A stretch of 64,000 nt of DNA from an uncultured Pelagimonas sp. Lineage in GTDB: Bacteria; Pseudomonadota; Alphaproteobacteria; Rhodobacterales; Rhodobacteraceae. Of this stretch, positions 45,375 to 53,226 are shown in pieces (within the stretch, counting starts at the first letter, position 1; the number at the start of each line of letters is the position of its first letter). The translations under genes were made by a program, and so were the position numbers. The notes under the pieces were generated by a model that searched no databases, was not told where the DNA came from, and saw only the letters and a list, made by a program, of their open reading frames with translations. The DNA is taken from positions 310,001 through 374,000 of the forward strand of contig NZ_CANMKO010000003.1 in the NCBI RefSeq assembly GCF_947498515.1, written 5' to 3'.

Positions 45375-46819
45375 GCAAGGCCCTGATGATCCAGGGGGCC
45401 GGTTCCAATGTGGGGAAATCCATGTTGGTCGCGGGGCTGTGTCGGGCCGCCCGACGACGTGGTCTATCAGTTGCGCCGTTCAAACCCCAAAACATGTCCA
45501 ATAATGCGGCTGTGACGATGGATGGTGGAGAAATTGGCCGAGCGCAAGCCTTGCAAGCTCTGGCCTGTGGGCTTGAACCACACACAGACATGAACCCGGT
45601 TTTGCTAAAGCCCGAAACGGATGTCGGTGCTCAGGTGGTGGTTCAAGGAAAGCGCCTAACCACCTGTAAAGCTAGAGAATACTCAAAGCTTAAGCCAACT
45701 TTATTGGCCGCGGTTTTGGAAAGCTTCAATAGGCTAAAGTCCAAGTATGACCTTGTGCTCGTTGAAGGGGCTGGTAGCCCGGCCGAGGTCAATTTACGCG
45801 CCGGCGACATTGCCAATATGGGCTTTGCTCAGGCCGCAAATGTGCCGGTCATCCTTGCCGGCGACATTGATCGGGGTGGTGTGATTGCGCAGATTGTTGG
45901 CACAAAAACCGTTTTGGATGCCGAAGACGCCGATCAAATAAAAGGCTTTTTGATCAATAAGTTTCGTGGTGATCCTAGCCTATTTGACGATGGGTACTCC
46001 ATGATCGAGACCACCAGCGAATGGCCGGGTTTCGGTGTGCTTCCGTTTTTCAATGATGCCTATAAACTACCCGCCGAAGACGCCTTGGACCTTCCGAAAC
46101 GCGCGAAGGGCGAAGGCCTCCGGGTTGTGTGTCTGCGTCTGTCGCGGATCGCTAATTTTGATGATCTCGATCCACTGGCGCAAGAACCCGGAGTCGATCT
46201 GACAATGCTCTCTCCGGGTGAAGCCATTCCGGGGGATACCGATTTGGTTATCATTCCAGGAAGCAAATCCACACGCGGTGACCTTTCGTTTATTCGCAAA
46301 CAAGGTTGGGACATTGACCTTGCGGCCCATGTTAGGCGCGGTGGCAAGGTTTTGGGGATTTGTGGCGGTTATCAAATGCTTGGGGCCCGAATTTCCGACC
46401 CGCAGGGGATTGAAGGGCTTCCGGGAAGCGACAAAGGCCTTGGCCTTTTGGATACTGAAACCGAAATGACACCTCGCAAACAACTCACTCAGGTGACGGC
46501 CGAACATGTTGCGTCGGGTGCCATGGTTGAAGGGTACGAAATTCATATCGGACGAAGCCATGGTCCTGATTGTGGTTCGCCTTTTGCGACAATCCGCGGT
46601 GCACCCGAGGGAGCAATGTCACCCAACGGCAAAGTCATTGGCACCTATCTACATGGGTTGTTTCGCTCCGACAGCTTTCGGACGGCATTTTTGCAAACAC
46701 TTGGCGTTCAAGCTGGCGCGACAAGCTATAGCCAAACCGTGGAGCAAACGTTGGATGCGTTAGCTGACCATATGGAACAACATCTGGATGTTGACGGGCT
46801 TTTGGCGGCGGCGCGCTAG
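45371..46819 (+). CDS. cobQ: cobyric acid synthase (glutamine-hydrolysing)
   Basis: CobQ amidates positions b, d, e and g of adenosylcobyrinic acid a,c-diamide. The 482-residue protein has the ATP-binding P-loop [18 protein letters not shown] and [10 protein letters not shown] in the N-terminal domain; the C-terminal amidase domain has the nucleophile in [10 protein letters not shown] and a [13 protein letters not shown] block. The last base pairs of its TAG overlap the TAG of the convergent bluB. Confidence 0.96.
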   Translation: MSKALMIQGAGSNVGKSMLVAGLCRAARRRGLSVAPFKPQNMSNNAAVTMDGGEIGRAQALQALACGLEPHTDMNPVLLKPETDVGAQVVVQGKRLTTCKAREYSKLKPTLLAAVLESFNRLKSKYDLVLVEGAGSPAEVNLRAGDIANMGFAQAANVPVILAGDIDRGGVIAQIVGTKTVLDAEDADQIKGFLINKFRGDPSLFDDGYSMIETTSEWPGFGVLPFFNDAYKLPAEDALDLPKRAKGEGLRVVCLRLSRIANFDDLDPLAQEPGVDLTMLSPGEAIPGDTDLVIIPGSKSTRGDLSFIRKQGWDIDLAAHVRRGGKVLGICGGYQMLGARISDPQGIEGLPGSDKGLGLLDTETEMTPRKQLTQVTAEHVASGAMVEGYEIHIGRSHGPDCGSPFATIRGAPEGAMSPNGKVIGTYLHGLFRSDSFRTAFLQTLGVQAGATSYSQTVEQTLDALADHMEQHLDVDGLLAAAR

Positions 46820-47439
46820 ACTTCGGCCCAAACGGTATCAGTGTTTTTTTGCCAACCGACCTTATGCAACAACGGTGTGTCATCTAAAAAACTTGGGTGC
46901 CCAATGCATAAATAGGCGCTGAAGCGCCAGTTGTCTGGCGCGTCAAAAATCGCCTCAATTTTCTTGGGATCAAGAATTGAAACCATCCCGACCCCCAAAT
47001 TGTGACTGCGTGCCATAAGCCAAAGGCTGAAAATCGCCATGGCCGTCGATTGCTCCAATGTCTGCGGCATAGAACGGCGACCCAATCCGCGGCCTTCGTT
47101 GGGCGCGGTATCTGTAAACACGGCCAGTTGCACCGGTGCGATGTCCAAACCCGCCAATTTTAGTTTGCGGTATTCAGCTTTGGCCTCATCGTCATACTGA
47201 GTTTCAGCTACGGCATTGCAGCGTTGAAACTCTGATCGTACCTGACTGCGTTTTTCGGGTGAGGTGACCGACAAGACCCGCCAAGGACGGGCATTTCCAA
47301 CCGATGGGGCCAGTTCCATCGCGGATTGCAGTTCTTGCAATGCATCTTGGGAAACTGCGTCTGGACGGAAGTGCCGAGTGTCTCGCCGCCATGTCAGTAA
47401 GTCGCGCAGGGTTTGGCTATGTGCCGTTTCAAATTTCAT
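46816..47439 (-). CDS. bluB: 5,6-dimethylbenzimidazole synthase
   Basis: BluB splits FMNH2 with oxygen to make DMB, the lower ligand of B12. The 207-residue nitroreductase-fold protein starts [20 protein letters not shown] and has [10 protein letters not shown] and [12 protein letters not shown], BluB hallmarks. The ATG overlaps the cobC stop; the frame runs further but those codons lie inside cobC. Together with CobT this shows that the strain can make its own DMB. Confidence 0.92.
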   Translation of the reverse strand: MKFETAHSQTLRDLLTWRRDTRHFRPDAVSQDALQELQSAMELAPSVGNARPWRVLSVTSPEKRSQVRSEFQRCNAVAETQYDDEAKAEYRKLKLAGLDIAPVQLAVFTDTAPNEGRGLGRRSMPQTLEQSTAMAIFSLWLMARSHNLGVGMVSILDPKKIEAIFDAPDNWRFSAYLCIGHPSFLDDTPLLHKVGWQKNTDTVWAEV

Positions 47440-48401
47440 GACATGGCCTCGCGCAAGCGGGTCCATTCCTGCACGGTTCCGGGCAATCCAAGTCGGATAA
47501 GGCCATGGGACCATGGGAAAATGCGACTCCATATGTGGTTTTGAGCCAGTTTTGACTGAGCGTCTTGCGCATTTGGGGTGTCATAAAGCCGGAATAGTTC
47601 CGTCCCACCGATAACGGTCCAACCCGCGGCGGTTGCCATTCTATCGATTTGCGAAACTTCTTGGCGCAATCGCGCAACGGTATCTTGCGCCCATGTGTCA
47701 TCGAGCAACGCCTTTCGGCCAATTTCGATCGCAACACCGGAGACGGGCCAGGGGCCGGACATGGCAGATAAGGTGGCAATGCTGTCGGCAGATCCAAGAA
47801 CAAAGCCAAGCCGTAGGCCGGCCAGGCCATAGAACTTGCCGAAACTGCGCAGCACGAACAGATTGTCGACCCCAGTCATAAACGGCACAACACTAAGGTC
47901 AGGGCGCGCATCGGCAAAGCTTTCGTCGACAACCAAATGGCCCACCTTTTGCGCCAGATCGACTAGTCTTTGCGGGGACGTTTCACGCCCATCTGGGTTG
48001 TTTGGGTTGACCAAAATGGCCAGATCAGCCCCAACCAAACCATCAACTGTGTCAACCTCTTCAACGGTCCAGCCAGCACCAAGCAAACACGCCGCGTGTT
48101 CATTATAAGTTGGGCTCAACACACGTGCATGTCCGATCTGAAACAGGCGCGGTATCAATTGTATAGCGGCCTGCGCCCCAGCGACGGGTAGGATGTTTGT
48201 CTCACAGCGATAGGTTCGTTTGGCTGCGTCAACGAGGCTGGCAAGGGCGGCTTGGGTTGGAAGCGCTTGCCACGCATCAGGAGACAATGCCGGTATAGGG
48301 TAGGGAACGCGGTTGATCCCAGTAGACAAATCGATCCAGTCTTCTGGCGCGCCTCCAAACAAGGATCGCGCCCCATCAATATTGCCGCCATGATCGCGCA
48401 T
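47436..48401 (-). CDS. cobC: threonine-phosphate decarboxylase
   Basis: The PLP-dependent enzyme turns L-threonine-O-3-phosphate into (R)-1-amino-2-propanol phosphate, the linker of the nucleotide loop. The 321-residue class I aminotransferase-like protein has MRDHGGNIDGAR, ILVNPNNPDGRET and the PLP lysine in LRSFGKFYGLAGLRLGF. It lies with the kinase gene 49349-50161, which makes its substrate. Note that alphaproteobacterial CobC is CobD in the E. coli/Salmonella naming. Confidence 0.93.
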   Translation of the reverse strand: MRDHGGNIDGARSLFGGAPEDWIDLSTGINRVPYPIPALSPDAWQALPTQAALASLVDAAKRTYRCETNILPVAGAQAAIQLIPRLFQIGHARVLSPTYNEHAACLLGAGWTVEEVDTVDGLVGADLAILVNPNNPDGRETSPQRLVDLAQKVGHLVVDESFADARPDLSVVPFMTGVDNLFVLRSFGKFYGLAGLRLGFVLGSADSIATLSAMSGPWPVSGVAIEIGRKALLDDTWAQDTVARLRQEVSQIDRMATAAGWTVIGGTELFRLYDTPNAQDAQSKLAQNHIWSRIFPWSHGLIRLGLPGTVQEWTRLREAMS

Positions 48402-48413
48402 TGGCTATCCTCC

Positions 48414-49352
48414 CTAAACCAAGGCCCATAGAGCAAGCCCCAAGGCCAATGCAAGCAACGCAATGGTAAAAAGCCGCAATCCATGCCCCAAATCCTGCGA
48501 ACTTGGGTCGGGGCAGGTGCCATTGACGAACGGTTCCTCGCTTTTTGTCGTGCCATACACTCGGGGCCCCGAAAGCCGAACGCCCAAAGCTCCGGCAAGG
48601 GCCGCTTCGGGCCAACCTGCATTGGGCGACCTGTGATGACGGGCATCACGCCTGATACAGCGTAACGCCGCACGCGTTTTGGTCGAGGTCAGGGCAAACA
48701 AAAGCCCGGTTAAGCGCGATGGCAAGAAATTCACGACGTCATCAAGGCGCGCTGCAAATTTCCCAAAAAATTCATACCGATCGTTGTGGTGGCCAATCAT
48801 CGAATCCAAGGTGTTGATGGCTTTGTAGGCGGCAATGCCGGGCAATCCGAACAAGGCACCCCAGAACACCGGCGCGACAATGCCGTCAGAACAGTTTTCA
48901 GCGAGGCTCTCCAAGGCGGCGCGGGCGATTCCGGGTTCGTCCAAATGCGATGGGTCACGCCCAACGATCATGGACACGGCAAACCGTGCCTTTGGCAAAT
49001 CGCCCAAGGTGAGCGGCCGGGCGACGTCTTGGACATGGGTAAACATGGAGCGGGCGGCAATCAACGGCCAAGCTAAGACGCCTGTTAGGACTGTTCCAAC
49101 CCAGGTTTCGGGCAGCCAAACGGTTAGAAGAAACGTTGCAAGAAGTGTTGCGGCTAGAGTGACGATGCTTGTCAGACTGCCAAGTGCAAAGCGCTTGAAT
49201 TTCGATCCGTCATTCCATTGGCTTTCCAAAACGGTAATCAATGCCCCGATCCAAGTGACAGGATGACCAATGCGTTTGAACAACCATGTTGGCCAGCCAA
49301 TCAAAGCGTCCAACCCAAGGGCGATAACCATGGCAAAAGCAAAGCTCATCAA
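48414..49352 (-). CDS. cobD: adenosylcobinamide-phosphate synthase (CbiB type)
   Basis: This 312-residue membrane protein attaches aminopropanol phosphate to adenosylcobyric acid. Diagnostic segments are IALGLDALIGWPTWLFKRIG HPVTWIG, MIVGRDPSHLDEPGIARAAL ESLAENCSDGI and AAYKAINTLDSMIGHHNDRY EFFGKFAARLDD. The first Met codon overlaps the kinase stop. In Salmonella naming this is CbiB; CobD is the aerobic-pathway name. Confidence 0.94.
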   Translation of the reverse strand: MMSFAFAMVIALGLDALIGWPTWLFKRIGHPVTWIGALITVLESQWNDGSKFKRFALGSLTSIVTLAATLLATFLLTVWLPETWVGTVLTGVLAWPLIAARSMFTHVQDVARPLTLGDLPKARFAVSMIVGRDPSHLDEPGIARAALESLAENCSDGIVAPVFWGALFGLPGIAAYKAINTLDSMIGHHNDRYEFFGKFAARLDDVVNFLPSRLTGLLFALTSTKTRAALRCIRRDARHHRSPNAGWPEAALAGALGVRLSGPRVYGTTKSEEPFVNGTCPDPSSQDLGHGLRLFTIALLALALGLALWALV

Positions 49353-50161
49353 AGGCCTCCGGCCTTAAAGTGTACGAGCGAAGAGAACCCTGCCTGAATC
49401 AATCTTGCCCTTGCTTTGGGGGGAACTGATCGGGGCGCAAAAACAAACCCGCGCGCGGCTCCTGTATGGGCGACAACAACGCCTAGGGCATTGATGTCAT
49501 TGGCAATCTGAAGCGTTGGATCGTGTGGCTCTCCGCGTAGTGCCAAGTTCCGTTTGGCGGACAATGTCGACAGTTTTGCGATTGCTTCTAAGTTTTTGGC
49601 CTTGGCCGCAACTGGCCACTCTTCGACAAGATCGGATATATCCGCGAAGTTCTGATCCTTTGGGTTAGTTCGGCAACGCTGGCCGTAAAACCCGCCCAAT
49701 ACTTCGAACTGAGGAAGGGCAGGGAGGTGGTGTAGGATCTCTGCCTGTCGAGAAGACCAAAGCAATTGTTCCGGGCGGGGCAACATTAACGGGTCTGTGG
49801 CCCCTTCGATGGCCAAACATGCTTGGGCAAGGTCGATATCTGATAAATCCGAGCCTGACAGTCGAGACAATGCAACCAGACTGGCGGTAGACGCACCGGC
49901 CCCGCCACCCGGTGGCATTTGGCTTTGGAGTACAAAGCGCTGGATCAATGGTGCACCTATCCGGTTTAAAAAACGCCGAGCAGTCGTAAGCGGCAGAACC
50001 CGTTGGGGGCTGTAAACTGAAAGCGTAGGTGAATGAAAAGCCCAAGCATTCAGCGTGAGTTTAGGGCAGGGCAGTGAGACAAGCGCCACAGGCCCATCCG
50101 GCCCGAGTCGCCCCTGCAGCAGCTCACCAAAATGTCCGGCGACAGAGGTCTTTATGTGCAT
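49349..50161 (-). CDS. PduX-like L-threonine kinase (GHMP family)
   Basis: The 270-residue protein starts MHIKTSVAGHFGELLQGRLG and has the GHMP ATP-binding motif MPPGGGAGASTAS. It matches the PduX group, which phosphorylates L-threonine to supply the substrate for the decarboxylase encoded two genes downstream. The last 10 bases of the upstream phosphatase gene overlap its start. Position strongly supports the assignment; kinetics cannot be read from sequence. Confidence 0.82.
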   Translation of the reverse strand: MHIKTSVAGHFGELLQGRLGPDGPVALVSLPCPKLTLNAWAFHSPTLSVYSPQRVLPLTTARRFLNRIGAPLIQRFVLQSQMPPGGGAGASTASLVALSRLSGSDLSDIDLAQACLAIEGATDPLMLPRPEQLLWSSRQAEILHHLPALPQFEVLGGFYGQRCRTNPKDQNFADISDLVEEWPVAAKAKNLEAIAKLSTLSAKRNLALRGEPHDPTLQIANDINALGVVVAHTGAARGFVFAPRSVPPKARARLIQAGFSSLVHFKAGGL

Positions 50162-50715
50162 CGATTGACCTCATTGATGCTGTAAACGCCTTCAGACAGG
50201 CGCGTTAGTCGGGTCACAGACAGGTTGGCGATGTCAAACCGCAAGGCGGTGGGCACGCCGCCCAAGGCAACGGACAAGGCCGCTCGGATGGTTCCTGCAT
50301 GGGCCATGACTAATGTGCGCCCCGGTTTGGCAAAATTCAAAACCGGCCGAACCCGCGCGCAAAGATCGTCAAAGCTTTCGCCATTTTCAGGAGCAAAAGC
50401 CGCCAACTCAGCGCCGTCCAACTTTCCCAGATCAGGCAATTCCGCATATGGCAAACCTTCCCAGGCACCAAAATCCTGTTCCCAAAGAGCATCGACGAGT
50501 CTTGGATTTACACCCGGAAACAATGCACTCAAAGTTTGAACACAGCGCAACGCTGGGCTGCAATACACGTGGTCGAAACGTGGCAATCTGGCGTGGCAAG
50601 CGGCAAAAGCCGCGGCGTTTGAACAATCTGCCTCAACGTCGCGGCGCCCATACATGCGCCCATCACCAATGACGGGGGCATGGCGGATGAAAAAGAGTTC
50701 TGTCGCTGCGTCCAT
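50152..50715 (-). CDS. histidine phosphatase, probable alpha-ribazole phosphatase
   Basis: The 187-residue protein has the phosphoglycerate-mutase-like signature FFIRHAPV, an EQDFGAWEGLPYAEL acidic block and LVMAHAGTIRAAL with the second catalytic His. This is the fold of alpha-ribazole phosphatase (Salmonella CobC), which removes the 5' phosphate at the end of nucleotide-loop assembly. I start at the ATG giving MDAATELFF; an in-frame ATG at 50766 is also possible, seven bases from the divergent cobP start. Confidence 0.83.
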   Translation of the reverse strand: MDAATELFFIRHAPVIGDGRMYGRRDVEADCSNAAAFAACHARLPRFDHVYCSPALRCVQTLSALFPGVNPRLVDALWEQDFGAWEGLPYAELPDLGKLDGAELAAFAPENGESFDDLCARVRPVLNFAKPGRTLVMAHAGTIRAALSVALGGVPTALRFDIANLSVTRLTRLSEGVYSINEVNRCT

Positions 50716-50772
50716 CTGCACGGTCGTTATTCCTCTTTCGCTTGCGGCCTGTTTCTGCTTTCTCATGTCGCC

Positions 50773-51309
50773 ATGAGCAAGTCGATACTGGTAACGGGCG
50801 GGGCCCGATCAGGAAAAAGCGTCATTGCCGAGCGTGTAACCGAACGTTTGGCGGTGAAATTGCAAGCCGGGCCGATCTATATCGCCACGGCGCAGGCGTT
50901 TGATTCTGAAATGGAAGCAAGAATTAAAACCCATCAGGACCGCCGGGGCCCCGAGTGGCGGACCGTTGGCGAGCCGTTGGATTTGGTGCGGGCGCTGGGT
51001 GACACAGACGGTCAAGGGCCGCGTTTGGTCGACTGTTTGACCCTTTGGGTGTCGAATCTGATGCACCATGACCAAAACTGTGCACAAAAGGCCGACGCTT
51101 TGGCAGAGATCATACGATCGCAAAAGGCCCCGGTTGTTTTGGTCACAAACGAAGTTGGGGCGGGAATCGTTCCGGAAAATGCATTGGCGCGTAAGTTTCG
51201 AGATGAAGCTGGCCGCGTCAATCAGATCATTGCAGAGGCCTGCGACGAGCTGTATCTCGCCGTGGCTGGCTATCCCATGAAGGTGAAACCGAATGACATC
51301 GAAATTTGA
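50773..51309 (+). CDS. cobP: adenosylcobinamide kinase/GTP:adenosylcobinamide-phosphate guanylyltransferase
   Basis: CobP (CobU) activates adenosylcobinamide with GTP. The 178-residue protein has the P-loop LVTGGARSGKSVIAE, KTHQDRRGPEW with the guanylylated histidine, LVDCLTLWVSNL and VTNEVGAGIVPENALARKFR. The ATG at 50773 is the family start; the upstream extension reads through the divergent phosphatase start region. Confidence 0.95.
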   Translation: MSKSILVTGGARSGKSVIAERVTERLAVKLQAGPIYIATAQAFDSEMEARIKTHQDRRGPEWRTVGEPLDLVRALGDTDGQGPRLVDCLTLWVSNLMHHDQNCAQKADALAEIIRSQKAPVVLVTNEVGAGIVPENALARKFRDEAGRVNQIIAEACDELYLAVAGYPMKVKPNDIEI

Positions 51310-52309
51310 ACTGAGCTCGTTGGACGCCCTGAAAACCCAACTGGCGGATTTGCCACAGGTTGATAATGCGGCTTCTGAGGCGGCGCGCACCCGTCAGGAC
51401 AGTTTGACCAAACCGCCCGGAGCTTTGGGTCGCCTAGAAGAGCTGGCGATTTTCATGGCCGGTTGGCAGCGAGCCGAGAAACCAGTGATTGACCGGGCAC
51501 AAGCCTTGGTTTTCGCAGGAAATCACGGGGTTTGCGCCCAAGGGGTCAACCCGTTTCCGCAAGAAGTCACCGTTCAAATGGTGGCGAATTTCAAAGCGGG
51601 CGGCGCAGCCATCAATCAGCTTTGTCGCGCGAATGGGGCCGATTTGTCGGTCATCGCGCTTGAGTTGGATCGCCCGACCGAAGATTTCACAACAACCGCC
51701 GCCATGGTTGAATCCGACACGCTAAAAGCGTTTAATACCGGCGCGGAAGCAGTTGATAAAACCTCGAAAATCTTGATTTTGGGCGAGATGGGTATCGGGA
51801 ACTCAACAGTCGCGGCGGCTTTGGCAAATGCGGTTTTCGGCGGGGAGGCGATTGACTGGGTTGGTCGCGGTACTGGTTCAGATGATGAGGGTGTCGCCCG
51901 CAAGGTTTCGGCGGTTGAACGTGGAGTCGAGCTTCATAAAACCGCGCAAGGGCTGCAAATTCTCTCGTCTTTGGGGGGGCGCGAACAAGCTGCCATTTGC
52001 GGTGCGATTGTCGCCGCCCGCGCTGCGCGTATTCCTGTAATACTTGATGGGTATATCTGCACCGCTGCGGCTGCACCTTTGTATGCTGTCTCCCCAAATT
52101 TGCTGGATCATTGCCTCGTAGGGCACCGCAGCGTCGAACCGGGGCATCAGAAGTTGTTGGCCGCAATGGATAAAGAACCCGTTCTGGATTTTGATATGCG
52201 TTTGGGCGAAGGGTCTGGTGCCGCCTTGGCCTTGGGAATCTTGCGCAGCGCGCTTGAATGTCACAACGGCATGGCGACCTTTGCAGAGGCCGGAGTTTCG
52301 GGCGGATGA
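51293..52309 (+). CDS. cobT: nicotinate-nucleotide--DMB phosphoribosyltransferase
   Basis: The enzyme joins DMB to the ribose phosphate of NaMN, giving alpha-ribazole phosphate. The 338-residue protein shows TKPPGALGRLEELA, VFAGNHGVCAQGVNPFPQEV, GEMGIGNSTVAAAL and GEGSGAALAL. In aerobic-pathway naming it is CobU; I use the widespread CobT name. It overlaps cobP by 17 bases and cobV by four. Confidence 0.95.
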   Translation: MTSKFELSSLDALKTQLADLPQVDNAASEAARTRQDSLTKPPGALGRLEELAIFMAGWQRAEKPVIDRAQALVFAGNHGVCAQGVNPFPQEVTVQMVANFKAGGAAINQLCRANGADLSVIALELDRPTEDFTTTAAMVESDTLKAFNTGAEAVDKTSKILILGEMGIGNSTVAAALANAVFGGEAIDWVGRGTGSDDEGVARKVSAVERGVELHKTAQGLQILSSLGGREQAAICGAIVAARAARIPVILDGYICTAAAAPLYAVSPNLLDHCLVGHRSVEPGHQKLLAAMDKEPVLDFDMRLGEGSGAALALGILRSALECHNGMATFAEAGVSGG

Positions 52310-53058
52310 GTTTTTTATCCCGCCGGATCAAAGAATTACGTCTGGCGGGAATGCTGTTGAGCCGCTTGCCAATGGGCGCGCTGAAGGATCCAGTTCCAAC
52401 GCTTCCTGACGCCAGATGGGCCTATCCTATGGTCGGGTTGGCCCTTGGCGTTTTAATGAGTCTCGTCGCTTATCTCGGGATGCTTTTGGGATTTTCCAAT
52501 GGCATCATGGTCCTTTTGGTTGTGGCTTTTGGGGTGTTGCTAACCGGGGGTCTACACGAAGACGGCATGGCAGATTTGGCAGACGGGTTTGGCGGCGGGC
52601 AAACCAAGGCACGGCGTCTAGAAATCATGCGTGACAGTCGGATCGGCTCTTACGGTGTTTTGGCTTTGGGTCTGACATTGGCCCTCAAGGCGCAGGCGAT
52701 GTTTGCGGTTTTCGCATCGGGGGCCGTGGTGTGGCCCCTGTTGGCCATCGCGGTCAGCAGCCGGTTTTTCATGCTTGCCGTTCAGGAGTATCTACCACCG
52801 GCGCGTGCGGACGGCATGGGTTTCAACGCCTCGGAAACCGGTGGTTGGCGGATTTGGGTTGGTTTGTTGGTGATGATTTTGTCGGTCATCCCATTGGGAT
52901 CGGCTGCAATTGCGGTGCTATTTGCGATGGCACTGGCGTCGCTTGCCTTGGGATTTCAAGCCAAACGTCTCATCGGCGGCCAAACCGGTGATGTGTTGGG
53001 GGCCGTACAATTGGCCGCAGAATGCGCTGGATGGTTGGCTCTATCGCTTTATGTCTGA
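52306..53058 (+). CDS. cobV: adenosylcobinamide-GDP ribazoletransferase (cobalamin synthase)
   Basis: The last step of cobalamin synthesis: joins alpha-ribazole to adenosylcobinamide-GDP. The 250-residue membrane protein (CobS in Salmonella) shows the acidic loop GGLHEDGMADLADGFGGG, DSRIGSYGVLALG and ARADGMG, with about six hydrophobic segments. The ATG overlaps the cobT stop. A strong terminator follows at 53114-53150. Confidence 0.95.
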   Translation: MSFLSRRIKELRLAGMLLSRLPMGALKDPVPTLPDARWAYPMVGLALGVLMSLVAYLGMLLGFSNGIMVLLVVAFGVLLTGGLHEDGMADLADGFGGGQTKARRLEIMRDSRIGSYGVLALGLTLALKAQAMFAVFASGAVVWPLLAIAVSSRFFMLAVQEYLPPARADGMGFNASETGGWRIWVGLLVMILSVIPLGSAAIAVLFAMALASLALGFQAKRLIGGQTGDVLGAVQLAAECAGWLALSLYV

Positions 53059-53113
53059 GCTTTGAAATAGGAATAAGCCCTAACCACCGGAGTTGCGGAG
53101 CGACGTCCACAAG

Positions 53114-53150
53114 AAAAGAGCCGCATGGGACAACCATGCGGCTTTTTCAT
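53114..53150 (+). terminator. Rho-independent terminator ending the cobP-cobT-cobV unit
   Basis: AGCCGCATGG (53119-53128) pairs with CCATGCGGCT (53134-53143) around a five-base loop and is followed by TTTTTCATTTT. It is 55 bases after the cobV stop. Confidence 0.9.
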
Positions 53151-53181
53151 TTTCTGCCCTCAATCGCCTTGAGCAATCGAG

Positions 53182-53214
53182 ATCTACCGGACCTAACAGT
53201 CAGGTCCGATAGAT
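53182..53214 (-). terminator. hairpin downstream of acnB
   Basis: On the minus strand ATCTA-CGGACCT is matched by AGGTCCG-TAGAT (one mismatch) around a seven-base loop, beginning 13 bases after the acnB stop. No long T-run follows, so it may terminate weakly or protect the mRNA 3' end. Confidence 0.5.
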
Positions 53215-53226
53215 TTGCGATTTGAC

